Assembly: GCA_034231615.1 (NCBI GenBank)
Contig: CM067306.1
Span: 45,142,094 to 45,206,093 of the forward strand
Length of the DNA stretch: 64,000 nt
Direction of reading: 5' to 3'
From: Meghimatium bilineatum
Taxonomy: Eukaryota > Mollusca > Gastropoda > Stylommatophora > Philomycidae
In this document: positions 25,361-37,929 of the stretch, piece by piece
Numbering within the stretch: the first letter of the stretch is position 1
Layout of the letters: the number at the start of each line of letters is the position of its first letter
Program-made: the position numbers and the translations under genes
Notes under the pieces: model-generated
What the model was told of the DNA's origin: nothing
Database searches by the model: none
Seen by the model: only the letters and a program-made list of their open reading frames with translations

Positions 25361-28300
25361 TTTAGTACGCCAAAACGCGTTGTATTCTGGCATATTACTC
25401 ACAAATTCATTGTACTGAAGCTTACTACACTAGAATTGGGTGTTTTCTGGCCTATTGCACATGATTTCGTTGTACTGCAGCTTAATACGTCAGAACACTG
25501 GCGTATTACACACAAATTGGGTGTATTGCAGTTTAGTACGCCAAAACTCGTTGTATTCTGGCATATTACTCACAAATTGGGTGTACTGAAGCTTACTACA
25601 CTAGAATTGAGTGTATTCTGTCCTATTGCACATGATTCCGTTGTACTGTAGCTTAATACGTCAGAACATTGGCGTATTACACAAGAATTGGGTGTATTGC
25701 AGTTTAGTACGCCAAAACTCGTTGTATTCTGGGATATTACTCACAAATTCATTTTACTGAAGCTTACTACACTAGAATTGAGTGTATACTGGCCTATTGC
25801 ACATGATTTTGTTGTATTGCACCTTAATACTGCAGAACACTGCCGTATTAAACACGAATTGGGTGTATTGTAGTTTAGTACGCCAAAACTCGTTGTATTC
25901 TGGCATATTACTCACAAATTCATTGTACTGAAGCTTACTACACTAGAATTGGGTGTTTTCTGGCCTATTGCACATGATTTCGTTGTACTGCAGCTTAATA
26001 CGTCAGAACACTGGCGTATTACACACAAATTGGGTGTATTGCAGTTTAGTACGCCAAAACTCGTTGTATTCTGGCATATTACTCACAAATTGGGTGTACT
26101 GAAGCTTACTACACTAGAATTGAGTGTATTCTGGCCTATTGCACATGATTCCGTTGTACTGCAGCTTAATACGTCAGAACATTGGCGTATTACACAAGAA
26201 TTGGGTGTATTGCAGTTTAGTACGCCAAAACTCGTTGTATTCTGGGATATTACTCACAAACTCATTTTACTGAAGCTTACTACACTAGAATTGAGTGTAT
26301 TCTGGCCTATAACACATGATTTCGTTGTATTGCACCTTAATACTGCAGAACACTGCCGTATTAAACACGAATTGGGTGTATTGTAGTTTAGTACGCCAAA
26401 ACGCGTTGTATTCTTGCATATTACTCACAAATTCATTGTACTGAAGCTTACTACACTAGAATTGGGTGTTTTCTGGCCTATTGCACATGATTTCGTTGTA
26501 CTGCAGCTTAATACGTCAGAACACTGGCGTATTACACACAAATTGGGTGTATTGCAGTTTAGTACGCCAAAACTCGTTGTATTCTGGCATATTACTCACA
26601 AATTGGGTGTACTGAAGCTTACTACACTAGAATTGAGTGTATTCTGGCCTATTGCACATGATTCCGTTGTACTGCAGCTTAATACGTCAGAACATTGGCG
26701 TATTACACAAGAATTGGGTGTATTGCAGTTTAGTACGCCAAAACTCGTTGTATTCTGGGATATTACTCACAAATTCATTTTACTGAAGCTTACTACACTA
26801 GAATTGAGTGTATACTGGCCTATTGCACATGATTTTGTTGTATTGCACCTTAATACTGCAGAATACTGCCGTATTAAACACGAATTGGGTGTATTGTAGT
26901 TTAGTACGCCAACACGCGTTGTATTCTGGCATATTACTCACAAATTCATTGTACTGAAGCTTACTACACTAGAATTGGATTTTTTCTGGCCTATTGCACA
27001 TGATTTCGTTGTACTGCAGCTTAATACGTCAGAACACTGGCGTATTACACACAAATTGGGTGTATTGCAGTTTAGTACGCCAAAACTCGTTGTATTCTGG
27101 CATATTACTCACAAATTGGGTGTACTGAAGCTTACTACACTAGAATTGAGTGTATTCTGGCCTATTGCATATGATTCCGTTGTACTGCAGCTTTATACGT
27201 CAGAACACTGGCGTATTACACAAGAATTGGGTGTATTGCAGTTTAGTACGCCAAAACTTGTATTCTGGGATATTACTCACAAATTCATTGTACTGAAGCT
27301 TACTACACTAGAATTGAGTGTATTCTGGCCTATAACACATGATTTCGTTGTATGGCACCTTAATACTGCAGATCACTGGCGTATTAAACACGAATTGGGT
27401 GTATTGCAGTTTAGTACGCCAAAAATCGTTGTATTCTGGGATATTACTCACACATTCATTGTACTTAAGCTTACTACACTAGAATTGAGTGTATTCTGGC
27501 CTATTACACATGATTTCGTTGTATTGCAGCTTAATGCGTCAGAACACTGGCGTATCACATACGAATTGGGTGTATTGCAGTTTAGTACGCTACAACTGGT
27601 TGTATTCTGGCACATTACTCACAATTTCATTGTACTGAAGCTTACTACACTAGAATTGAGTGTATTCTGGCCTATTGCACATGATTCCGTTGTACTGCAG
27701 CTTAATACGTCAGAACATTGGCGTATTACACAAGAATTGGGTGTATTGCAGTTTAGTACGCCAAAACTCGTTGTATTCTGGGATATTACTCACAAACTCA
27801 TTTTACTGAAGCTTACTACACTAGAATTGAGTGTATTCTGGCCTATAACACATGATTTCGTTGTATTGCACCTTAATACTGCAGAACACTGCCGTATTAA
27901 ACACGAATTGGGTGTATTGTAGTTTAGTACGCCAAAACGCGTTGTATTCTGGCATATTACTCACAAATTCATTGTACTGAAGCTTACTACACTAGAATTG
28001 GGTGTTTTCTGGCCTATTGCACATGATTTCGTTGTACTGCAGCTTAATACGTCAGAACACTGGCGTATTACACACAAATTGGGTGTATTGCAGTTTAGTA
28101 CGCCAAAACTCGTTGTATTCTGGCATATTACTCACAAATTGGGTGTACTGAAGCTTACTACACTAGAATTGAGTGTATTCTGGCCTATTGCACATGATTC
28201 CGTTGTACTGCAGCTTAATACGTCAGAACATTGGCGTATTACACAAGAATTGGGTGTATTGCAGTTTAGTACGCCAAAACTCGTTGTATTCTGGGATATT

Positions 28301-28435
28301 ACTCACAAATTCATTTTACTGAAGCTTACTACACTAGAATTGAGTGTATACTGGCCTATTGCACATGATTTTGTTGTATTGCACCTTAATACTGCAGAAT
28401 ACTGCCGTATTAAACACGAATTGGGTGTATTGTAG
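25361..28435. repeat. 513-bp (3-monomer) HOR
   Basis: TAG codons in subunit A at 25358-25360, 25871-25873, 26384-26386, 26897-26899 and 28433-28435 mark units ending in class 4, each holding classes 5, 6 and 4. Four units are 513 bp. The unit 26900-27922 is expanded to 1023 bp (six monomers less a 3-bp deletion) by insertion of class 3,1,2 material. Units 26387-26974 and 27923-28510 match at 1536 bp and share gaatactgccg near 26862 and 28398. Further 513-bp units occur at 34763-35275 and next to 37499. Confidence 0.85.
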
Positions 28436-31400
28436 TTTAGTACGCCAACACGCGTTGTATTCTGGCATATTACTCACAAATTCATTGTACTGAAGCTTAC
28501 TACACTAGAATTGGATGTTTTCTGGCCTATTGCACATGATTTCGTTGTACTGCAGCTTAATACGTCAGAACACTGGCGTATTACACACAAATTGGGTGTA
28601 TTGCAGTTTAGTACGCCAAAACTCGTTGTATTCTGGCATATTACTCACAAATTGGGTGTACTGAAGCTTACTACACTAGAATTGAGTGTATTCTGGCCTA
28701 TTGCACATGATTCCGTTGTACTGCAGCTTAATACGTCAGAACATTGGCGTATTACACAAGAATTGGGTGTATTGCAGTTTAGTACGCCAAAAATCGTTGT
28801 ATTCTGGGATATTACTCACATATTCATTGTACTTAAGCTTACTACACTAGAATTGAGTGTATTCTGGCCTATTACACATGATTTCGTTGTATTGCAGCTT
28901 AATGCGTCAGAACACTGGCGTATCACATACGAATTGGGTGTATTGCAGTTTAGTACGCTACAACTGGTTGTATTCTGGCACATTACTCACAAATTCATTG
29001 TACTGAAGCTTACTACACTAGAATTGAGTGTATTCTGGCCTATAACACATGATTTCGTTGTATGGCACGTTAATACTGCAGATCACTGGCGTATTAATCA
29101 CGAATTGGGTGTATTGCAGTTTAGTACGCCAAAAATCGTTGTATTCTGGGATATTACTCACATATTTATTGTACTGAAGCTTACTACACTAGAATTGAGT
29201 GTATTCTGGCCTATTACACATGATTTCGTTGTATTGCAGCTTAATGCGTGAGAACACTGGCGTATCACATACGAATTGGGTGTATTGCAGTTTAGTACGC
29301 CACAAATGGTTGTATTCTGGCACATTACTCACAAATTCATTGTACTGAAGCTTACTACACTAGAATTGAGTGTATACTGGCCTATTGCACATGATTTTGT
29401 TGTATTGCACCTTAATACTGCAGAACACTGCCGTATTAAACACGAATTGGGTGTATTGTAGTTTAGTACGCCAAAACGCGTTGTATTCTGGCATATTACT
29501 CACAAATTCATTGTACTGAAGCTTACTACACTAGAATTGGGTGTTTTCTGGCCTATTGCACATGATTTCGTTGTACTGCAGCTTAATACGTCAGAACACT
29601 GGCGTATTACACACAAATTGTGTGTATTGCAGTTTAGTACGCCAAAACTCGTTGTATTCTGGCATATTACTCACAAATTGGGTGTACTGAAGCTTACTAC
29701 ACTAGAATTGAGTGTATTCTGGCCTATTGCATATGATTCCATTGCACTGCAGCTTTATACGTCAGAACACTGGCGTATTACATAAGAATTGGGTGTATTG
29801 CAGTTTAGTACGCCAAAACTCGTTGTATTCTGGGATATTACTCACAAATTCATTGTACTGACGCTTACTACACTAGAATTGAGTGTATTCTGGCCTATTA
29901 CACATGATTTCGTTGTATTGCAGCTTAATGCGTCAGAACACTGGCGTATCACATACGAATTGGGTGTATTGCAGTTTAGTACGCCACAACTGGTTGTATT
30001 CTGGCACATTACTCACAAATTCATTGTACTGAAGCTTACTACACTAGAATCGAATGTATTCTGGTCCATTACACATGATTTTGTTGTATTGCAGCTTAAT
30101 ACTTCAGAACACTGGCGTATTACACACAAATTGGGTGTATTGCAGTTTAGTACGCCAAAACTCGTTGTATTCTGGCATATTACTCACAAATTGGGTGTAC
30201 TGAAGCTTACTACACTAGAATTGAGTGTATTCTGGCCTATTGCACATGATTCCGTTGTACTGCAGCTTAATACGTCAGAACATTGGCGTATTACACAAGA
30301 ATTGGGTGTATTGCAGTTTAGTACGCCAAAACTCGTTGTATTCTGGGATATTACTCACAAATTCATTTTACTGAAGCTTACTACACTAGAATTGAGTGTA
30401 TTCTAGCCTATAACACATGATTTCGTTGTATTGCACCTTAATACTGCAGAACACTGCCGTATTAAACACGAATTGGGTGTATTGCAGTTTAGTACGCCAA
30501 AACTCGTTGTATTCTGGGATATTACTCACAAATTCATTGTACTGAAGCTTACTACACTAGAATTGAGTGTATTCTGGCCTATTACACATGATTTCGTTGT
30601 ATTGCAGCTTAATACTTCAGAACACTGGCGTATTAAACACGAATTGGGAGTATTGCAGTTTAGTAAGCTAAAACTCGTTGTATTCTGGCATATTACTCAA
30701 AAATTCATTGTACTGAAGCTTACTACACTAGAATTGAGTGTATTCTGGCCTATTGCACATGATTTCATTGTACTGCAGCTTAATACGTCAGAACACTGGC
30801 GTATTACACAAGAATTGGGTGTATTGCAGTTTAGTACGACAAAACTCGTTGTATTCTGGCATATTACTCACAAATTCATTGTACTGAAGCTTACTACCCT
30901 AGAATGGAGTGTATTCTAGCCTATTACAAATGATTTCGTTGTAGTGCAGCTTAATACTTCAGAACTCTGGCGTATTACACACAAATTGGGTGTATTGCAG
31001 TTTAGTACGCTAAAATTCGTTGTATTCTGGCATATTACTCACAAATTCATTGTACTGAAACTTACTACACAATAATTGAGTGTATTCTGGCCCATTACAC
31101 ATGATTTCGTTGTATTGCACCTTAATACTGCAGAACACTGGCGTATTAAAAACGATTTGGGTGTATTGCAGTTTAGTTCGCCAAAACTCATTGTATTCTG
31201 GCATATTACTCACAAATTGTGTGTACTGAAGCGTACTGCACTAGAATCGAGTGTTTTCTGGCCTATTGCACATGATTTCGTTGTACTGCAGCTTAATACG
31301 TCAGAACACTGGCGTATTACACACAAATTGTGTGTATTGCAGTTTAGTACGCCAAAACTCGTTGTATTCTGGCATATTACTCACAAATTGGGTGTACTGA

Positions 31401-33432
31401 AGCTTACTACACTAGAATTTAGTGTATTCTGGCCTATTGCATATGATTCCGTTGCACTGCAGCTTTATACGTCAGAACACTGGCGTATTACACAAGAATT
31501 GGGTGTATTGCAGTTTAGTACGCCAAAACTCGTTGTATTCTGGGATATTACTCACAAATTCATTGTACTGACGCTTACTACACTAGAATTGAGTGTATTC
31601 TGGCCTATAACACATGATTTCGTTGTATGGCACCTTAATACTGCAGATCACTGGCGTATTAAACACGAATTGGGTGTATTGCAGTTTAGTACGCCAAAAA
31701 TCGTTGTATTCTGGGATATTACTCACATATTCATTGTACTGAAGCTTACTACACTAGAATTGATTGTATTCTGGCCTATTACACATGATTTCGTTGTATT
31801 GCAGATTAATGCGTCAGAACACTGGCGTATCACATACGAATTGGGTGTATTGCAGTTTAGTACGCCACAACTGGTTGTATTCTGGCACATTACTCACAAA
31901 TTCATTGTACTGAAGCTTACTACACTAGAATCGAATGTATTCTGGTCAATTACACATGATTTTGTTGTATTGCAGCTTAATACTTCAGAACACTGGCGTA
32001 TTAAACACGATTTGGGAGTATTGCAGTTTAGTACGCCAAAACTCGTTGTATTCTGGCATATTAATCACAAATTCATTGCATTGAAGCTTACTACACTAGA
32101 ATTGAGTGTATACTGACCTATTGCATATGATTTTGTTGTATTGCACCTTAATACTGCAGAACACTGGCGTATTAAACACGAATTGGGTGTATTGTAGTTT
32201 AGTACGCCAAAACTCGTTGTATTGTGGAATATTAATCACAAATTAATTGTACTGAAGCTTACTACACTAGAATTGAGTGTTTTCTGGCCTATTGCACATG
32301 ATTTCGTTGTACTGCAGCTTAATACGTCAGAACACTGGCGTATTACACACAAATTGGGTGTATTGCAGTTTAGTACGCCAAAACTCGTTGTATTCTGGCA
32401 TATTACTCACAAATTGGGTGTACTGAAGCTTACTACACTAGAATTGAGTGTATTCTGACCTATTGCACATGATTCCGTTGTACTGCAGCTTAATACGTCA
32501 GAACATTGGCGTATTACACAAGAATTGGGTGTATTGCAGTTTAGTACGCCAAAACTCGTTGTATTCTGGGATATTACTCACAAATTCATTGTACTGAAAC
32601 TTACTACACTATAATTGAGTGTATTCTGGCCCATTACACATGATTTCGTTGTATTGCACCTTAATACTGCAGAAAACTGGCGTATTAAACACGATTTGGG
32701 TGTATTGCAGTTTAGTACGCCAAAACGCATTGTATTCTGGCATATTACTCACAAATTGTGTGTACTGAAGCGTACTACACTAGAATTGAGTGTTTTCTGG
32801 CCTATTGCACATGATTTCGTTGTACTGCAGCTTAATACGTCAGAACACTGGCGTATTACACACAAATTGTGTGTATTGCAGTTTAGTACGCCAAAACTCG
32901 TTGTATTCTGGGATATTACTCACAAATTCATTGTACTGAAGCTTACTACAATAGAATTGAGTATATTCTGGCCTATAACACATGATTTCGTTGTATTACA
33001 TCTTAATACTGCAGATCACTGGCGTATTAAACACGAATTGGGTGTATTGCAGTTTAGTATGCCAAAAATCGTTGTATTCTGGGATATTACTCACATATTT
33101 ATTGTACTGAAGCTTACTACACTAGAATTGAGTGTCTTCTGGCCTATTACACATGATTTCGTTGTAGTGCAGCTTAATGCGTCAGAACACTGGCGTATCA
33201 CATACGAATTGGGTGTATTGCAGTTTAGTACGCCACAACTGGTTGTATTCTGGCACATTACTCACAAATTCATTGTACTGAAGCTTACTACACTAGAATT
33301 GAGTGTATTTTGGTCCATTACACATGATTTCGTTGTATTGCAGCTTAATACTTCAGAACACTGGCGTATTAAACACGATTTGGGAGTATTGCAGTTTAGT
33401 ACGCCAAAACTCGTTGTATTCTGGCATATTAA

Positions 33433-33786
33433 TCACAAATTCATTGCATTGAAGCTTACTACACTAGAATGGAGTGTATACTGGCCTATTGCACATGATT
33501 TTGTTGTATTGCACCTTAATACTGCAGAACACTGGCGTATTAAACACGAATTGGGTGTATTGTAGTTTAGTACGCCAAAACTCGTTGTATTCTGGCATAT
33601 TACGCACAAATTGGTTGTACTGAAGCTTACTACACTAGAATTGAGTGTATTCTGGCCAATTGCACATGATTTCTTTGTACTGCAGCTTAATAGGTCAGAA
33701 AACTGGCGTATTACACAAGAATTGGGTGTATTGCAGTTTATTACGCCAAAACTCGTTGTATTCCGGGATATTACTAACAAATTCAT
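33433..33786 (-). other. Minus-strand open stretch of 117 codons, judged spurious
   Basis: Several reverse-strand stretches of about 60 codons recur with the gatttctttg cassette (for example 41639-41821, 43690-43872, 53261-53443), and this one is the longest. They are rich in N, C, S and T and repeat with the same 57-residue period. They exist because some monomer classes lack reverse-frame stops. They overlap the opposite-strand frames completely and have no independent support. Confidence 0.8.
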
Positions 33787-33826
33787 TGTACTGAAGCTTA
33801 CTACACTAGAATTGAGTGTATTCTAG
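33604..33826 (+). repeat. Variant cassette (gatttctttg..ttactaacaaattc..ttctag), first copy
   Basis: This linked set of rare variants spans about 1.3 monomers: aaattggttgtactg, ggccaattgcac, gatttctttg, aataggtcagaaaac, cagtttattacg, ttactaacaaattc and a TAG in subunit D. Further copies start near 41646, 43697, 44893, 45917, 47968, 49849, 51900, 53268, 55320 and 57372, with shortened forms near 54463 and 58951. Two versions exist: ggccaattgaac (43697, 44893, 47968, 51900) and ggccaattgcac (the others). It is the best single marker of the right third of the window. Confidence 0.85.
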
Positions 33827-34060
33827 CCTATTACACATGATTTCGTTGTAGTGCAGCTTAATACTTCAGAACACTGGCGTATTAAACACGAATTGGGTGT
33901 ATTGCAGTTTAGTACGCCAAAACGCATTGTATTCTGGGATATTACTCACAAATTCATTGTACTGAAGCTTACTACACTAGAATTGAGTGTATTCTGGCCT
34001 ATAACACATGATTTCGTTGTATGGCACCTTAATACTGCAGATCACTGGCGTATTAAACAC

Positions 34061-34921
34061 GAATTGGGTGTATTGCAGTTTAGTACGCCAAAAATCGTTG
34101 TATTCTGGGATATTACTCACATATTCATTGTACTTAAGCTTACTACACTAGAATTGAGTGTATTCTGGCCTATTACACATGATTTCGTTGTATTGCAGCT
34201 TAATGCGTCAGAACACTGGCGTATCACATACGAATTGGGTGTATTGCAGTTTAGTACGCTACAACTGGTTGTATTCTGGCACATTACTCACAAATTCATT
34301 GTACTGAAGCTTACTACACTAGAATTGAGTGTATTCTGGCCTATAACACATGATTTCGTTGTATGGCACGTTAATACTGCAGATCACTGGCGTATTAATC
34401 ACGAATTGGGTGTATTGCAGTTTAGTACGCCAAAAATCGTTGTATTCTGGGATATTACTCACATATTTATTGTACTGAAGCTTACTACACTAGAATTGAG
34501 TGTATTCTGGCCTATTACACATGATTTCGTTGTATTGCAGCTTAATGCGTGAGAACACTGGCGTATCACATACGAATTGGGTGTATTGCAGTTTAGTACG
34601 CCACAAATGGTTGTATTCTGGCACATTACTCACAAATTCATTGTACTGAAGCTTACTACACTAGAATTGAGTGTATACTGGCCTATTGCACATGATTTTG
34701 TTGTATTGCACCTTAATACTGCAGAACACTGCCGTATTAAACACGAATTGGGTGTATTGTAGTTTAGTACGCCAAAACGCGTTGTATTCTGGCATATTAC
34801 TCACAAATTCATTGTACTGAAGCTTACTACACTAGAATTGGGTGTTTTCTGGCCTATTGCACATGATTTCGTTGTACTGCAGCTTAATACGTCAGAACAC
34901 TGGCGTATTACACACAAATTG
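34061..34921. repeat. Copy of 28760-29620 displaced 5301 bp
   Basis: The displacement is exactly 31 monomers. Both copies share private variants: acgctacaactgg in subunit A (about 28957 and 34258), catatttattg (about 29161 and 34462), gcgtgagaac (about 29247 and 34548) and ccacaaatgg (about 29301 and 34602). Four shared rare variants make a single duplication event the best explanation. Confidence 0.85.
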
Positions 34922-37900
34922 GGTGTATTGCAGTTTAGTACGCCAAAACTCGTTGTATTCTGGCATATTACTCACAAATTGGGTGTACTGAAGCCTACTA
35001 CACTAGAATTGAGTGTATTCTGGCCTATTGCACATGATTCCGTTGTACTGCAGCTCAATACGTCAGAACATTGGCGTATTACACAAGAATTGGGTGTATT
35101 GCAGTTTAGTACGCCAAAACTCGTTGTATTCTGGGATATTACTCACAAATTCATTTTACTGAAGCTTACTACACTAGAATTGAGTGTATACTGGCCTATT
35201 GCACATGATTTTGTTGTATTGCACCTTAATACTGCAGAACACTGCCGTATTAAACACGAATTGGGTGTATTGTAGTTTAGTACGCCAAAACTCGTTGTAT
35301 TCTGGCATATTACTCACAAATTCATTGTACTGAAGCTTACTACACTAGAATTGGGTGTTTTCTGGCCTATTTCACATGATTTCGTTGTACTGCAGCTTAA
35401 TACGTCAGAACACTGGCGTATTACACACAAATTGGGTGTATTGCAGTTTAGTACGCCAAAACTCGTTGTATTCTGGCATATTACTCACAAATTGGGTGTA
35501 CTGAATCTTACTACACTAGAATTGAGTGTATTCTGGCCTATTGCACATGATTCCGTTGTACTGCAGCTTAATACGTCAGAACATTGGCGTATTACACAAG
35601 AATTGGGTGTATTGCAGTTTAGTACGCCAAAACTCGTTGTATTCTGGGATATTACTCACAAATTCATTTTACTGAAGCTTACTACACTAGAATTGAGTGT
35701 ATTCTGGCCTATAACACATGATTTCGTTGTATTGCACCTTAATACTGCAGAACACTGCCGTATTAAACACGAATTGGGTGTATTGCAGTTTAGTACGCCA
35801 AAACTCGTTGTATTCTGGGATATTACTCACAAATTCATTGTACTGAAGCTTACTACACTAGAATTGAGTGTATTCTGGCCTATTACACATGATTTCATTG
35901 TATTGCAGCTTAATACTTCAGAACACTGGCGTATTAAACACGACTTGGGAGTATTGCAGTTTAGTAAGCTAAAACTCGTTGTATTCTGGCATATTACTCA
36001 CAAATTCATTGTACTGAAGCTTACTACACTAGAATTGAGTGTATTCTGGCCTATTGCACATGATTTCATTGTACTGCAGCTTAATACGTCAGAACACTGG
36101 CGTATTACACAAGAATTGGGTGTATTGCAGTTTAGTACGACAAAACTCGTTGTATTCTGGCATATTACTCACAAATTCATTGTACTGAAGCTTACTACCC
36201 TAGAATGGAGTGTATTCTAGCCTATTACACATGATTTCGTTGTAGTGCAGCTTAATACTTCAGAACTCTGGCGTATTACACACAAATTGGGTGTATTGCA
36301 GTTTAGTACGCTAAAATTCGTTGTATTCTGGCATATTACTCACAAATTCATTGTACTGAAACTTACTACACAATAATTGAGTGTATTCTGGCCCATTACA
36401 CATGATTTCGTTGTATTGCACCTTAATACTTCAGAACACTGGCGTATTAAACACGATTTGGGTGTATTGCAGTTTAGTTCGCCAAAACTCATTGTATTCT
36501 GGCATATTACTCACAAATTGTGTGTACTGAAGCGTACTACACTAGAATCGAGTGTTTTCTGGCCTATTGCACATGATTTCGTTGTACTGCAGCTTAATAC
36601 GTCAGAACACTGGCGTATTACACACAAATTGTGTGTATTGCAGTTTAGTACGCCAAAACTCGTTGTATTCTGGCATATTACTCACAAATTGGGTGTACTG
36701 AAGCTTACTACACTAGAATTGAGTGTATTCTGGCCTATTGCATATGATTCCGTTGCACTGCAGCTTTATACGTCAGAACACTGGCGTATTACATAAGAAT
36801 TGGGTGTATTGCAGTTTAGTACGCCACAACTCGTTGTATTCTGGGATATTACTCACAAATTCATTGTACTGACGCTTACTACACTAGAATTGAGTGTATT
36901 CTGGCCTATTACACATGATTTCGTTGTATTGCAGCTTAATGCGTCAGAACACTGGCGTATCACATACGAATTGGGTGTATTGCAGTTTAGTACGCCACAA
37001 CTGGTTGTATTCTGGCACATTACTCACAAATTCATTGTACTGAAGCTTACTACACTAGAATCGAATGTATTCTGGTCCATTACACATGATTTTGTTGTAT
37101 TGCAGCTTAATACTTCAGAACACTGGCGTATTACACACAAATTGGGTGTATTGCAGTTTAGTACGCCAAAACTCGTTGTATTCTGGCATATTACTCACAA
37201 ATTGGGTGTACTGAAGCTTACTACACTAGAATTGAGTGTATTCTGGCCTATTGCACATGATTCCGTTGTACTGCAGCTTAATACGTCAGAACAATGGCGT
37301 ATTACACAAGAATTGGGTGTATTGCAGTTTAGTACGCCAAAACTCGTTGTATTCTGGGATATTACTCACAAATTCATTTTACTGAAGCTTACTACACTAG
37401 AATTGAGTGTATACTGGCCTATTGCACATGATTTTGTTGTATTGCACCTTAATACTGCAGAACACTGCCGTATTAAACACGAATTGGGTGTATTGTAGTT
37501 TAGTACGCCAAAACTCGTTGTATTCTGGCATATTACTCACAAATTCATTGTACTGAAGCTTACTACACTAGAATTGGGTGTTTTCTGGCCTATTGCACAT
37601 GATTTCGTTGTACTGCAGCTTAATACGTCAGAACACTGGCGTATTACACACAAATTGGGTGTATTGCAGTTTAGTACGCCAAAACTCGTTGTATTCTGGC
37701 ATATTACGCACAAATTGGGTGTACTGAAGCTTACTACACTAGAATTGAGTGTATTCTGGCCTATTGCACATGATTCCGTTGTACTGCAGCTTAATACGTC
37801 AGAACATTGGCGTATTACACAAGAATTGGGTGTATTGCAGTTTAGTACGCCAAAACTCGTTGTATTCTGGGATATTACTCACAAATTCATTTTACTGAAG

Positions 37901-37929
37901 CTTACTACACTAGAATTGAGTGTATTCTG

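Larger units (their letters stand above)
22206..30406. repeat. Region 4: trimer and dimer section marked by ctgccgta and cattttactg
   Basis: There is no gene here. Two variants typify this section: ctgccgtatt instead of ctggcgtatt in subunit F (about 23448, 25327, 25841, 26354, 27890, 29429) and cattttactg instead of cattgtactg at the B/C border (about 23356, 25752, 28312). Both continue to about 38 kb. It contains the 342-bp and 513-bp HORs described separately, plus the 3-bp deletion at about 22815 and 27258. Confidence 0.8.
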
